A DNA stretch of 64,000 nt from Monosporascus cannonballus (lineage: Eukaryota > Ascomycota > Sordariomycetes > Xylariales), in contig QJNS01000216.1 of NCBI GenBank assembly GCA_004154925.1, positions 1-64,000 of the forward strand. Direction: 5' to 3'. Within the stretch, counting starts at the first letter, position 1. Each line of letters starts with the position of its first letter. Made by a program: the position numbers and the translations under genes. The notes under the pieces are model-generated. The model did no database searches and was not told where the DNA came from. It saw nothing but the letters and a program-made list of their open reading frames with translations. This document shows, one piece after another, positions 1 to 10,207 of the stretch.

Positions 1-112
1 CCGCGGGGGTTAGCCGGCCCCCCCCCCCCCCCCCCCAAAAAAAACCCTCGTAGGGAACTCGCCGCTGATCACCTCGTGTCAGATCCGATTTACGATTTAT
101 AAACACGCCGCC
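1..112. other. Low-complexity left edge
   Basis: A run of about 17 C followed by 8 A lies at positions 20-44, then about 70 bases of unassigned sequence before the first ATG at 113. Nothing else is recognised here. Confidence 0.6.
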
Positions 113-965
113 ATGGAGCTCTTTCCTGTATGTCCCGTGCAAGTAGCGGGTGGATCGAACAAGTTCATCTGGGGCCGTCGCCGGAAAGTCCGGGAGAATG
201 GTGGAGAGGGCGGGCCGGCACTGGAGCCGGCCGGAAAGGCCCTGACCGTCGCCCGGCTCACGCGCACGTCCCGACAGGTCTACCTGGATCTCGCGGCCGA
301 CCCGTCGTTCTACCGATCAAACGTCTTCTCGTTCGGGGACCCCTATCAACTGCACCTCTTCCTGGCGGCCCTGACGCCCGGACGCCGCCGCGCGATCCGT
401 AGTATCCGCGTGCACGAAGTTCGAAATTCCCCCGGCAGCCGCCGGTGGGCGGCGACCCGGTTCGGCTCCGTCCTCTCGGGAGACCGCTGCCGCCATCTCT
501 TCGCGCTTTCTCCGCGACTGCCGGGATCTGCGCCGCGTCACCTATCTCGTGTCGGGGCTCCCGTGTACCCGTCCCCGCAGCACGGCGATAGCGATATAGA
601 TAAGCGTACGATTGACGGGCGCGGCCTGGCGCTCCGTCGCATCCCGGGCTCGGTCCGCGAACACGGTGGCGGAGACGAGCGCGATCTTGCGCGCCGTCGC
701 GCCACCCGGGGCCCGATCCGCGATCCGGCCGGATTCGCCCTCTCTGTGGAACCTGCCCGGCTCCGCCCGTCGCGCTTAATGCGGGGGACTTCGACGAGGT
801 CGTCATCGAGCTGGGCGACGGCGCGCCGGAAGAGTCGCTGCCGAGGCGGTTCCGCGAGAGGGGCGACTTCGTCGCGGTCCTGCGTGAGGCAAAGACGGCT
901 TTCCGAGATTGCCCAACTCCGGCTCCGAGAGCAGCGAAAGCGAAGCCCACTAACCCGTCCCACTG
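113..965 (+). pseudogene. Degenerate F-box/DUF7730-like gene remnant
   Basis: This is a GC-rich stretch that reads as protein only if the frame changes twice. From the ATG at 113 (frame 2) there is a segment of the type found in fungal F-box/DUF7730-like proteins: LTRTSRQVYLD, then SFYRSNVFSF, then LTPGRRRAIRSIRV, up to about 415. The sensible reading then moves to frame 3 around 486 (FLRDCRDLRRVTYL), which meets a stop near 588. Frame 3 reads openly again at about 657-776 up to a TAA, and frame 1 takes over at about 778 (DFDEVVIELGD...) to a TGA at 964-966. I find no convincing GT-AG introns that join these pieces, so frameshift decay is the simpler reading; unrecognised introns or sequencing indels are the alternatives. 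The family assignment rests on motif resemblance only. Function unknown. Confidence 0.4.
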
Positions 966-984
966 ATTGGGAAGTATATAACGC

Positions 985-1470
985 GACGCGCGGAGCGGGG
1001 GCTCGACTTCCCCGGGGACGTCCGCATTAAACAAGAGGGTACGCTGCGGGAGTCCGAGACGACCCCCCAAGTACGACGCGGAAGGCGTCTTCGCGTGGCA
1101 GATTTGTAGGGTCCGCGAGATCCGGCGGAAGGGGCCGGTTCCCTTCCGTGCGGTTCTCGGGTGCCTCGTCGAGTTCCCGGGCCAGGGGCTCTCCTGGGAA
1201 GGGGTCCGTCGCTCGGCGAGCTGGCGGCACCTTGTGCTTTATCCGCTCCTTCTACGAGGGGCTGTTGGGGAGCGAGGACAAACCCCGGGAGCGACTGGAG
1301 GCGATCGAGCGGACGCCGAAGCCCGGAGAGGCCCAAGATGCCCTGGGCGGCCTGGTCGATAGCGCGCCATCCTATAACGGCTGGGGCTACTGGAAAGAGA
1401 TCGCCCGGCAGAGGGAAAGGGCGGTTCGACGTCCGAAGAGGGGCCTCGAGCATATCAATCTAATTGCCGT
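985..1470 (+). pseudogene. Second degenerate GC-rich coding remnant
   Basis: Protein-like reading starts near 985 (RAERGLDFPGDVRIKQEG). It changes frame at a run of six C at 1063-1068, continues as PKYDAEGVFAWQICRVREI and further to about 1210, then changes again to the frame containing FIRSFYEGLLGSEDKPRERL and YNGWGYWKEIARQRERAVR, to about 1465. The amino-acid makeup (charged, with W, Y and F spread through it) is that of a real protein, but I do not recognise the family. It may be the downstream part of the same decayed gene as 113-965 or a separate one. The change of frame at a homopolymer suggests indel decay or an assembly or sequencing error. Confidence 0.3.
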
Positions 1471-2110
1471 GGCCGACGCCATAAGCGCAGAGAAGCAAGG
1501 GACTTGGGGAAACGCCCGCACTGCGTGGACCTTTCGGGTCTCGGTTATGGTACTCGAGGATCAGCTGAGTTCGATGACCATTTTGCCGGCGCAATAACAA
1601 GGCACGGGAGCTACGTCTAGTATGTAGATTGGCTATTCGTTTAGGGTGATATTTTGGCAAATGGGCAGATGGCCAACGTTGACACAGATATCCAGCGAGG
1701 TTCACCACTATAAATGTCAAGATCGAGGATAAAAGGGGCGAAACAGTGGTATTCATAACTATGGGATACGCAGTCTCTTGATTCTGTAGCCAGCTTTAGC
1801 CTCTAGCTCTGATACGTACGAGCTAGTTTTCCCTAGTATATATATATATATATAATTGATGAATTCGGCTTAAGCTTATTGGAACCGAGAAAAACTGCTG
1901 GTTAGGATCCATAACCAACCAAGAGGACTCCTCGGCTAATGCTTACTCCTGGATACTATTGGATATAACCCCGTTCGCCACCCATCACAACCTTTTAGTA
2001 CGACTGACATCTCGAGCTCATCATAATTGTTCGTAGGCACCCTATATGTAGGCTGTTGGTAGTAACACTAGCGATTTTTAAGTCTAATAAGACCCCAACC
2101 TGAGGATGGT
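1471..2110. other. Intergenic, no gene seen
   Basis: No supported gene. It contains a short (TA)n tract at about 1838-1854. The right end is the 3' flank of the ARPC2 gene. Confidence 0.5.
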
Positions 2111-2961
2111 TCAGGCATTTTGGACCTTGAACGACCGGCCGCTTGCCGTCTTTCTCTCCTTCTCCTCGTTCTCCGGCCTGGCTCGTCGAAGCACTGCGAG
2201 TTATCAGCCGCTAGGACGAATAAAAGCTCAGGGGAGTGCGCCTCACCTTGTAGGAAATCTGCTGTTCTCCTCCTCATACGGGAGTGGATGTATGCCTACA
2301 CGAATAGTTAGTTACCGGCCTTGTGGGAGACAGAGGGACGGTAGCTGTCGAACCTTAGAGGCCTTAATGTGGTAGTGGAAGTAGTCTCGGAAAGTCTGGA
2401 TGTGAGAGATGACATCCGGCATCCTCTGAGGTGTCAGGTGTCGCGGGAAGAGAACTTGTAGTAAATTGTTAGCGCTAAGAACCTGGAGGGTCGCGAATGG
2501 GACTTCGCCGCACCGAAGGTGACGTAGCCGATCTCCCCGCCAGAAGTGTCCTTCACGCCGGGGACCCCCTGGAGCTCCAGAGGCGGGTCGTTCCTGAAGA
2601 GGACCTGGGGCGCGTTCTGGATGGCGCGCCTCCGCGCGTCGACGAACTCCTGGATAAAGACCTTGCCGAAGACGCGGTCCGTCTCTTCCCGGAAGATGGT
2701 GCTGAAGATGACGGTCACGCGGTCGTGGCTCGCCTTGACGTAAATGGCCTCCTCGTCGCGGTAGTGGATCGCCATGACCTCCCCGCCCTCCCGGACGCCC
2801 TGTGGCGCCTCCTCCGACGTGTACTTGGACGCCGCCTCCTTGAGCTTGTAGTGCTCCTGGTAGGCATGCTCGAAGGGCGCGGCCATGGCGTTTCGCTTTA
2901 GCAGGGATATCTTCTTGACGAGCTCATCGCGTTCCTCTGGAGGGAAGTATCAGTGCCATGT

Positions 2962-2999
<38 letters not shown>

Positions 3000-3424
3000 T
3001 TCTAGGGAGTATAGGTGAAAAGGGGCAGTCGGGTACCTTTCTCTGCCGGTAGGTTCTCCAGGTCCACCATGACCGAGAAGTCGTAGCCATCCTCGGGCGG
3101 CACGACGTAGGAGCCGTACTCGCGCTGCAACACCTGCTCAGCGCCATACTTGACGAGGTCTTGGAAGCATCGGATCTGGATCGAGACCAGGATCTTCGTC
3201 TTGGTTTCGGGCGTCGATATGTGGAAGGTCACGCCGTCGAAGTCGGACACGGTCTGGTCGATGGACGCCGGGGGAGCCCTGTGGAGGTGGGTTTGCTTGT
3301 CTTAGGCTCGGACGGCAACTTATGATGGGCGGGAGCAGCGAGGTTGCTTGCTTTCGACTTACCCTGAGAACCTTTCCGTAAGAACGGACTGTAGCAGTAC
3401 GTTCTGGTAATCTAGGAGAAGCAT
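2111..3424 (-). CDS. arc35: Arp2/3 complex 34-kDa subunit (ARPC2)
   Basis: ARPC2 is, with Arp2, Arp3 and other subunits, a structural core of the Arp2/3 actin-nucleating complex and contacts the mother filament at cortical actin patches. I assemble six exons on the minus strand: 3424-3363, 3278-3037, 2936-2514, 2454-2354, 2295-2247 and 2193-2111. Phases are consistent throughout and give 960 nt, 319 aa, the usual fungal length. Family landmarks in order are the start MLLLDYQNVLLQSVL, IDQTVSDFDGVTFHIST, KKISLLKRNAMAAPFE, the highly conserved EFVDARRRAIQNAPQVLF, FPRHLTPQRM, YIHSRMRRRTADFLQ, and the tail RARPENEEKERKTASGR ending VQNA. Introns are 49-100 nt with GT-AG ends; the second contains a CT microsatellite. 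The gene is divergent from UTP12 with 461 bp between start codons. It is intact. The exact splice site is least certain at the 2353-2296 intron, whose donor is GTTCGA. Confidence 0.95.
2964..2995. repeat. (CT)n microsatellite in an ARPC2 intron
   Basis: About 16 CT dinucleotides on the plus strand, inside the second ARPC2 intron (3036-2937). On the transcribed strand this is a GA tract. Confidence 0.85.
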
Positions 3425-3885
3425 CTTGGTCACAATCGAGTGCTTCTGCGTCTAGACTTTAGGGGGGGGTGTGTACTACAGGAAGCTGTCTTAGGACGTT
3501 TGAGGCTTGAATGCGACAGCTACTGTATGGCTGGCTGGGCTGGCTGCGGTGACGAGTGATCCTATACATATGTACCTAGGTACCTACTAGGTAGGTAGGT
3601 ATTAGAATATGGAGGCACGTATCGTGCTGGTTCGTGCACAAGGGCCAAGAGGCTCCGTTACATACCGAGTACCTACCTAGGTGGGGACGAAGTTGCCTAC
3701 GATAAGGGATGAGGGATGACGGATAAGGGATAAGGGATAAGGGATAAGGGATAAGGGATAACGATAAGGATTTTCTTATCAAGGCGTTTCCTCAAAAAAA
3801 TAAAAAGTCACCGTCGCGCGTCTGGAGTTTCCAAGGCGTACTGCACTGCTGCGGAAGGGTCTTCGGGCGCAAGAAGGTCGCAAAC
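3425..3885. promoter_or_regulatory. Divergent promoter region between ARPC2 and UTP12
   Basis: These 461 bp separate two start codons pointing away from each other, so both promoters must lie here. The region contains AGGT/ACCT-rich direct and inverted motifs (about 3570-3600 and 3668-3681) and a tandem GGGATAA array (3701-3769), starting about 185 bp upstream of the UTP12 ATG. No clear TATA box is seen for either gene. The regulatory role is inferred from position. Confidence 0.6.
3701..3769 (+). repeat. Tandem 7-bp GGGATAA repeat
   Basis: Imperfect units GATAAGG/GGGATAA repeat about eight times, with the five or six central copies perfect. Each unit contains GATAA, the core bound by fungal GATA factors, but whether any binds here is unknown. 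Confidence 0.85.
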
Positions 3886-6855
3886 ATGGTGAAGTCTTAT
3901 TTGTAAGTCCCACCATATTGGCTGCGTTCATCTAGAATACGAATTGGCTCATTCGAAGCTAGAAAATACGAGCACTCAAAGTCCTTTGGTCTCGTGACAT
4001 CCGGTACCTCGAACGTCGTCTGGACCTCGAAAGACAAGTCAAGCGCTACCAGTGCCGGCCAGGTAGTTGTCGCCGCGAACGAAGAAGTTTTATACTGGGA
4101 CATAAAAAAGGGCGAAATTCTCAGCCGCTGGAGAGATGAGAATTGCTTATCCCAGGTGACTGCCATTGCGCAGAGCAAGACCGACCCGGATGTCTTCGCC
4201 GTCGGATACGAGGATGGCAGCATCCGCTTGTGGGACAGCAAGATCGCCACTACCATTGTGAACTTTAATGGCCACCGCTCCGCTATCACGAACCTCGCTT
4301 TCGACAGATCAGGCGTTCGGCTTGCCAGCGGTTCCAAAGACACCGACGTCATCATCTGGGACCTAGTTGCCGAGGTTGGCCAGTACAAGCTTCGGGGCCA
4401 TAAAGACCAAGTTACTGGCCTACAGTTCGTGGAACCGCAAGAGGAGGCCATAGAAGAAGAGGGAGGGCAGGCAATGGTTCTCGACGGCGCCGCACCTTCT
4501 GAGGGCTTCTTGCTTACGACCGGAAAAGACTCGCTGATCAAACTATGGGATCTTGGAACGCGCCATTGCATCGAAACCCACATCGCGCAAACGAACGGCG
4601 AATGTTGGGCGTTGGGGCTTTCCCCGGACCTCAGCGGTTGCATCACGGCTGGAAACTCGGGCGAGCTTAAGGTCTGGGCCCTTGATACCGCCGCGCTGGC
4701 CTCGTCGCAACGGCGAGTCGATGCGCCACCGAATGCACAGTACCTGCGCGACCGGGGGACGTTGTTGCGGCAAGGAAAAGACAGGACAACCGAAATCACT
4801 TTCCATCCGCGCAAAGACTACTTCGTAGTACATGGTTCCGAAAAGGCTGTGGAGATCTGGAGGATACGTAGCGAGGCCGAGATCAAGAAGAGTCTAGCTA
4901 GGAAGAAGAGGAGGCGAAAGGAGAAGCTGGCTCGGAAGAAAGGCGGCCAGGCAAATGGCGAAGGAGACGCGAATGAGGAAGAAGAGGACCAGGATGAAGG
5001 CATCAGCCGCGCCGACGTGACTGACGCGTTTGCGCAGCACCTAATCGTACGAACGAGCGGAAAGACAAGATCGGCCGACTGGGCAGTCAACCATGGCAGC
5101 AGCAAGACCCTCCAACTACTCGTTGCTACCACTAACAATCAACTGGAACTGTATAACATACCCCTGAAGGAAAAGAGTGGGAAGTCGAAGCAGGGGGACA
5201 TCCCGGATTATACACGAGCCCTGGCAGTCGAGCTTCCGGGTCACCGGGCGGATATCCGATCGCTGGCTCTGAGCTCTGACGACAGAATGCTGGCATCTGC
5301 GTCCAATGGAAGCCTTAAGATATGGAACGTGCGGACGCAGACGTGTATACGGACTTTTGACTGCGGATATGCCTTGTGTTGCGCATTCTTACCGGGAGAT
5401 AAGGTGGTTGTCGTCGGTACGAAGAGCGGAGAGATCGAGTTATTTGACGTGGCATCCGCGGTGCTCCTCGACAGCGTCACCGCCCACGAAGGTGCGATAT
5501 GGTCTCTGGAAGTTCATCCCGACGGTCGGTCAATGGTGTCGGGGAGCGCCGACAAGTCTGCCAAGTTCTGGAATTTCAAGATTGTGCAAGAAGAGGTACT
5601 GGGAACGACGCGGACCACGCCGAAGCTGAAACTGGCCCAGTCCAGAAAACTGGAGGTCTCAGATGATATTCTGAGTCTCAAATTCTCGTCCGATGCAAGG
5701 TATCTCGCAGTCGCATTACTCGATAGCACGGTGAAGGTGTTCTTTACGGACTCCCTGAAGCTATATCTCAACCTTTACGGCCACAAGCTACCCGTCTTGA
5801 ACATGGACATATCATACGACAGCAAGCTAATCGTCACGTGTTCGGCCGACAAAAACATCAGGATATGGGGTCTCGACTTCGGCGATTGTCACAAGGCGTT
5901 ATTTGCTCACCAGGACAGTATCCTCCAGGTGGCCTTCGTTCCCAACAATCACAACGGCAACGGACACCATTTCTTTAGCGCAAGCAAAGACCGGAGTATC
6001 AAGTACTGGGACGGTGACAAGTTCGAACAGATACAACGGCTCGACGGCCACCATGGAGAGATCTGGGCTCTTGCCGTATCTCACAATGGCGGTTTCATCG
6101 TCAGTGCTAGCCACGATAAGAGCATCCGAGTGTGGGAGGAGACAGATGAGCAGATCTTCCTCGAGGAAGAGAGGGAAAAGGAGCTCGAGGGGCTATACGA
6201 AAAGACACTCACGACGTCGCTCGAGCAAGATCCGGATGCCGAGGACCAAGATGGCGAGGTTGCAGCTGCCAGCAAGCAGACCACAGAAACGCTAATGGCT
6301 GGTGAACGGATACAGGAAGCCCTGGAGCTTGGCATGGAGGACCTGCATATCGTTCGAGAGTGGGAGGGGGCGAAAGCTAACAACCCAAATATAGCACCGC
6401 CCCAGCGCAACCCGATCTTCCTCGCTCTTGGAAACGTTAGCGCCGAGGAGCACGTCATGTCGGTCCTCCAGAAGATCAAGGCGTCGGCGCTGCACGACGC
6501 CTTGCTGGTACTGCCGTTCGCGTCGGTGCCGATGCTCTTCACCTTCCTCAACCTCTTTGCGCTGCGGTCGATGAACATGCCGCTGACGTGCAGGATCCTG
6601 TTCTTCATGCTGAAGACGCACCACCAGCAGATCGTGGCCAGCCGGACCATGCGGGCGATGTTGGACGGCATCAAGCTGAACCTCAGAAGGGCGCTCAGGA
6701 GGCAGAAGGACGAGATGGGCTACAACATAGCGGCGCTCAAGGTGGTGGGCATGCAGATCCGGGACAAGAGCGTCAAGGACTACGTCGATGAGACCTGGGA
6801 CGACGGCACCGAGAGCCAGGGGACGAAGAAACGCGCGTTCGCACACGTATCTTAA
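3886..6855 (+). CDS. utp12: U3 snoRNP WD40 protein Utp12/Dip2 (WDR3 orthologue)
   Basis: This is a component of the UTP-B module of the small-subunit processome, which acts in the nucleolus in early 18S pre-rRNA cleavage. The first exon is only 17 nt (3886-3902, encoding MVKSY plus two bases of Leu). A GTAAGT intron ends at CTAG (3962), and exon 2 runs 3963-6855, for 969 aa in total. This start restores the family N-terminus: MVKSYLKYEHSKSFG, then TSNVVW. Many WD40 repeats follow (for example GSIRLWDS, SADKSAKFWNF, SADKNIRIWGL, SASHDKSIRVWEE), forming two propellers. A charged Lys/Arg then Glu/Asp-rich insert lies at about residues 315-360. The C-terminal Utp12 domain (from about 795) includes IKASALHDALLVLPF. 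The gene is intact and of normal length. Confidence 0.95.
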
Positions 6856-7591
6856 GTTTAGTCTAGAATTAAAACCAAAGAAAATCGTATAGATAATGAG
6901 ACCACAAGCGAAATCATTCCCTGTTGAGAAACCTGCTGCGTGTATAATTTCCTAACCTCCTCAGATAAACCGGGGAGGACTTACGATAAGGGGGAATGAA
7001 TAGCTGCCCCTCCCCCGCAATTTCGGGGAACTTCCCCATAACGAGGTCGCGCTTACCACCTACGACTCCCAGGAGTATTCTTTGTTAGTTACTCCGCCGG
7101 ACCCCATTATGAAGCCAGGTAGACTCTCATACTAGTTTGTATGGGGAAAAAGAAATGCTTCGCCGGTTTTGCCAGTGCTTGCCGTTATCGCAGGGCAATG
7201 ACAATTGAGTCTTGGCCGCGGGATGCTCATGGGTATCCCATACAACTTTCTATTGGAGTTACATTCTAGCCTTATATGGCATCGCATTTGGTGGACCGGA
7301 GGAGGCGGCTAAGAACACCCCTGGGAGTTGTACGTAGACTTATCCCTGCAGCTCTTATTGTAAGCACCTCGGCATCTCACACCGTCGCCCAGATCCGCGG
7401 CGTGTCAACGAAACTAGGGGCGACCGATCCCTTTTCTCTCCACGAGGTCCCCGCCAGAATCTGCAATGGCCGTTAATTGAACGTTCACTCGCCTACCGGA
7501 TTCCCAGGAGCAGGCGGTAGTAGTTGAGCAACGGTTTTGATTTTGTAGTCCCCCCTCATCGCCGAATTACCGCTGTTCCCCTCTCTCAACC
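6856..7591. other. Intergenic, UTP12 3' flank and kinase-gene promoter
   Basis: No supported gene. It separates two genes on the same strand. A T/C-rich stretch precedes the ATG at 7592. Confidence 0.5.
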
Positions 7592-8935
7592 ATGGCGGGC
7601 CCCCTGCGACAACCCATCGACGTCGAGGCGCTGGAGCGTTACATCAGCGAGCACGTGCCCGAGATCGAGGTGCCGCTGGACGTGAAGCAGGTATGTATTC
7701 TTCTCACGCATCTACAGTCGCATCTATCGCGGTCGGACCGATCAGTCGATATGCCGGAAGCCCCGATGGATTGAGGATCGACGCGTCCACCGAACTGACG
7801 AGACGTGCAGTTCGGCTTCGGCCAGTCCAACCCGACGTACCAGCTGACCTCGGCGGCGACGGGGCGGCGGTACGTGCTGCGCAAGAAGCCGCCCGGCAAG
7901 CTGCTCTCCAAGGCGGCGCACAAGGTCGAGCGCGAGCACCGCGTCATCGCGGCCCTGCACGCGGGCGGCACCGGCGTCCCCGTGCCCCGCCCCTACTGCC
8001 TCTGCGAGGACCCGGGCGTCCTCGGCACCCCCTTCTACGTCATGGAGTTCGTCGGCGGCCGCATCATCGAGGACCCCCTCATGCGCAGGGAGGCCGGGTC
8101 GCCCGCCGAGCGCGCCGCGCTCTGGAAGGCCGCCGTCGAGACCCTCGCGCGCCTGCACGCCGTCGACGTCGCCGGCGTCGGGCTCGGGTCCTTCGGCGGC
8201 GGCGGTCAGGGCGGTGGAGGCGGGAAGGGGTTCTACGCGCGGCAGCTGGCGACGTGGCGCCGCATCTGCGAGGCGCAGGCGCGCGCCGTCGACGCCGACA
8301 CGGGCAGGGCCGTGGGCCACGTGCCGCACTTCGAGGAGCTCCTGGCGTTCTTCGGGGACCCGGGGGCGCCGGGCCGGCCCCGCGACGACCGCGTCGCGCT
8401 CGTGCACGGCGACTACAAGATCGACAACCTCGTCTTCCACGCCGCCGAGCCCCGCGTGGTCGGCATCCTCGACTGGGAGATGAGCACGCTGGGCCACCCG
8501 CTCAGCGACCTCGCGAACCTGCTGCACCCTTTCTACGGCACCGGGCCCGGGGGCGTCGTCGCGTCGCCGTCGCCGTCGTCGCGCTCCTCCTTCGCCGCCG
8601 CGCCGACGGCCGAGGGCCTCCCGGACCCCGAGACCGTCGTGTCCTGGTACCGCGACGCCGCGGGCTGGGACCCGGCGCCCGAGATGGCCTGGGCCCTCGC
8701 CTTCAGCGTGTTCCGGCTGTCGGCCATCTGCCAGGGCATCGCGGCTCGCGTGGCGACGCGCCAGGCCAGCAGCGAGAGCGCGCGCCACCACGCCGAGGCC
8801 ATGGGCCCCCTGGCCGAGACGGCCTGGGTCATGGTCCGGAAGGCCAGGGCGGACGCGGCTGCCGAGATCAAGGAGGAGGAAGTGGAGAAGGGGGCGGGGA
8901 GGGAAAAGAGGCTCGCGGCCGGTGCCAAGCTCTGA
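7592..8935 (+). CDS. APH-family phosphotransferase (ACAD10/11 N-domain-like)
   Basis: Two exons, 7592-7690 and 7811-8935, are joined across a 120-nt GTATGT...CAG intron and encode 407 aa. The protein has the aminoglycoside-phosphotransferase kinase-like fold. It shows the N-lobe glycine/asparagine region FGFGQSNPTYQL, a lysine-rich YVLRKKPPG strand, the catalytic loop HGDYKIDN (about residues 232-239), and the metal-binding ILDWE (about 252-256) followed by LGHPLSDLANLL. Stand-alone fungal proteins of this type resemble the kinase domain of ACAD10/11, where phosphorylation of 4-hydroxyacyl-CoA is known in mammals. That substrate is not established here. Two glycine-rich or low-complexity insertions (GGGGQGGGGGKG; a Ser/Pro run near 8560-8600) and very high GC at third positions set it apart from its neighbours. 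No peroxisomal SKL ending is present (it ends AAGAKL; AKL can act as a weak PTS1). Confidence 0.85.
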
Positions 8936-10151
8936 GGTACGAGTGCGTGCGGATGGCGTGTCTCTCTGCCTACCCAGGTACGTACAATAGGTCGATGGAT
9001 GAGTGGCACACGGAGGCAGATAGAGGGGGACAAGGAAGCAAACGAATTGCCCTTTGCACTCGAGCCCTTGGTTTGCTTGGGTCGGCACGTTCCTAGATAG
9101 GTCAGGGTGGGATGGAGTCTCGGAGACGGGTGACCTGTTAGTAGAGAAGCACGGAATTAATTAGCGATTAGGTGGTCTGATCTGATAGCGTACTGCAGGT
9201 AAACGTTGAGATCACCGAATCATGGAAGGTTCTTTCCTACATTGAACCTAGGTGATCTTGAATAAGGAGTTTGGAAGCACTTAGTTTGCCTGCTGCATAA
9301 CAAAGGCATGCAAACACCTAGTTGCTACCCATCTGACCTTGCATTTCAAATCACTGTGAAGTACCAACGAGTCTACGACTACTGAGGACTAGGTCACTGA
9401 AAAACCGGCATGGGAACCCATCTGCACGTATGGTATAGCGCTCAATTACTAATGATACTAGGTCAAAACGACCGGGACGTTCCATCTGCCGATTGGGGAC
9501 ATGGATCAATTTTGTGAAAACGCTCTTGGCTACCTGTCTTCTCTCTCACTCTGTCTGGGTCTCTGTGCTGTATGCAGCAATGGTATTGGTTTTATGCTTT
9601 AAGGTGTTTCCAGGCCGTATTTGTGATAAACGCTCCCTCAACCACCGCCCCAAGGACCACAGAGAGAAAAAAAAAAAAAAACAACAAACCCGTCATGCAA
9701 ATCATGCATCGCTCCCCCTGGGGGACGTCGGGTTGCCGAAAAAGTCGCTTATGACGAAGATGACCGAGAACGCTATGAGAAAAAAAATTACAAACACAGA
9801 ACGCCAAATGCCATGGTGATGTCGCATATTGCCCTGTATTCCGCAGTCCCCTAAACTCCGTGAACGCCTAGCTGGAAGAGAGAAACTCGGTCAAAGTGAA
9901 CTTCGGAGCCAGCCTCCAAACCGGGGAAATCGCTGAAACAGAACCATGTGAACTGTGCCCAGGGAAGGGAAAGGGATGGTGTACGCAAATGGGTGCAATA
10001 CACCGAAAATGCAGAAGTCTATAAGAAGGGGTCCGAATGGGACTCATTCATTCATATGCGTCAGCAATTGGTTCAGGTCCCCCTATAGACCTTGACGGGG
10101 AGTCGCTCGGTGAGAAGACTGATTAGGGGCGGTCATGTATTCCAGGCCTCC
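8936..10151. other. Intergenic, no gene seen
   Basis: This is the convergent region between the kinase gene and the RING gene. It holds an A15 tract at about 9667-9681 and the outer copy of a tandem duplication next to 10152. Several short open frames overlap one another on both strands and none resembles a known family. Confidence 0.5.
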
Positions 10152-10207
10152 CTATAGACCTCGATGCGGACTCGTTCGGTGAGGAGACTGATCAGGGGAA
10201 GTCATGT
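10078..10207. repeat. Tandem duplication spanning a stop codon
   Basis: Two diverged copies of about 60-70 bp (about 10078-10137 and 10149-10207) share CCTATAGACC, the ACTCG/AGTCG TTCGGTGAG block and GACTGAT.AGGGG. The right copy is the coding end of the RING gene; the left copy lies just past its stop, in the same frame. Confidence 0.75.

Noticed and set aside
258..1070. Long minus-strand open frame opposite the GC-rich remnants
   Set aside because: It mirrors the plus-strand coding remnants; its composition (Arg/Gly/Pro-rich) is the usual shadow of high-GC coding sequence.
3897..4814. Minus-strand 305-codon frame over UTP12
   Set aside because: Antisense shadow of the WD40 coding exon.
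7742..9088. Minus-strand 448-codon frame, and plus-strand frame from 7693, over the kinase gene
   Set aside because: Both are shadows in GC-rich codons; the frame carrying HGDYKIDN and ILDWE is the real one.
9493..9819. Plus-strand 108-codon frame with a hydrophobic start
   Set aside because: It crosses an A15 tract, ends in Lys-rich low complexity, and has no homologue I recognise.
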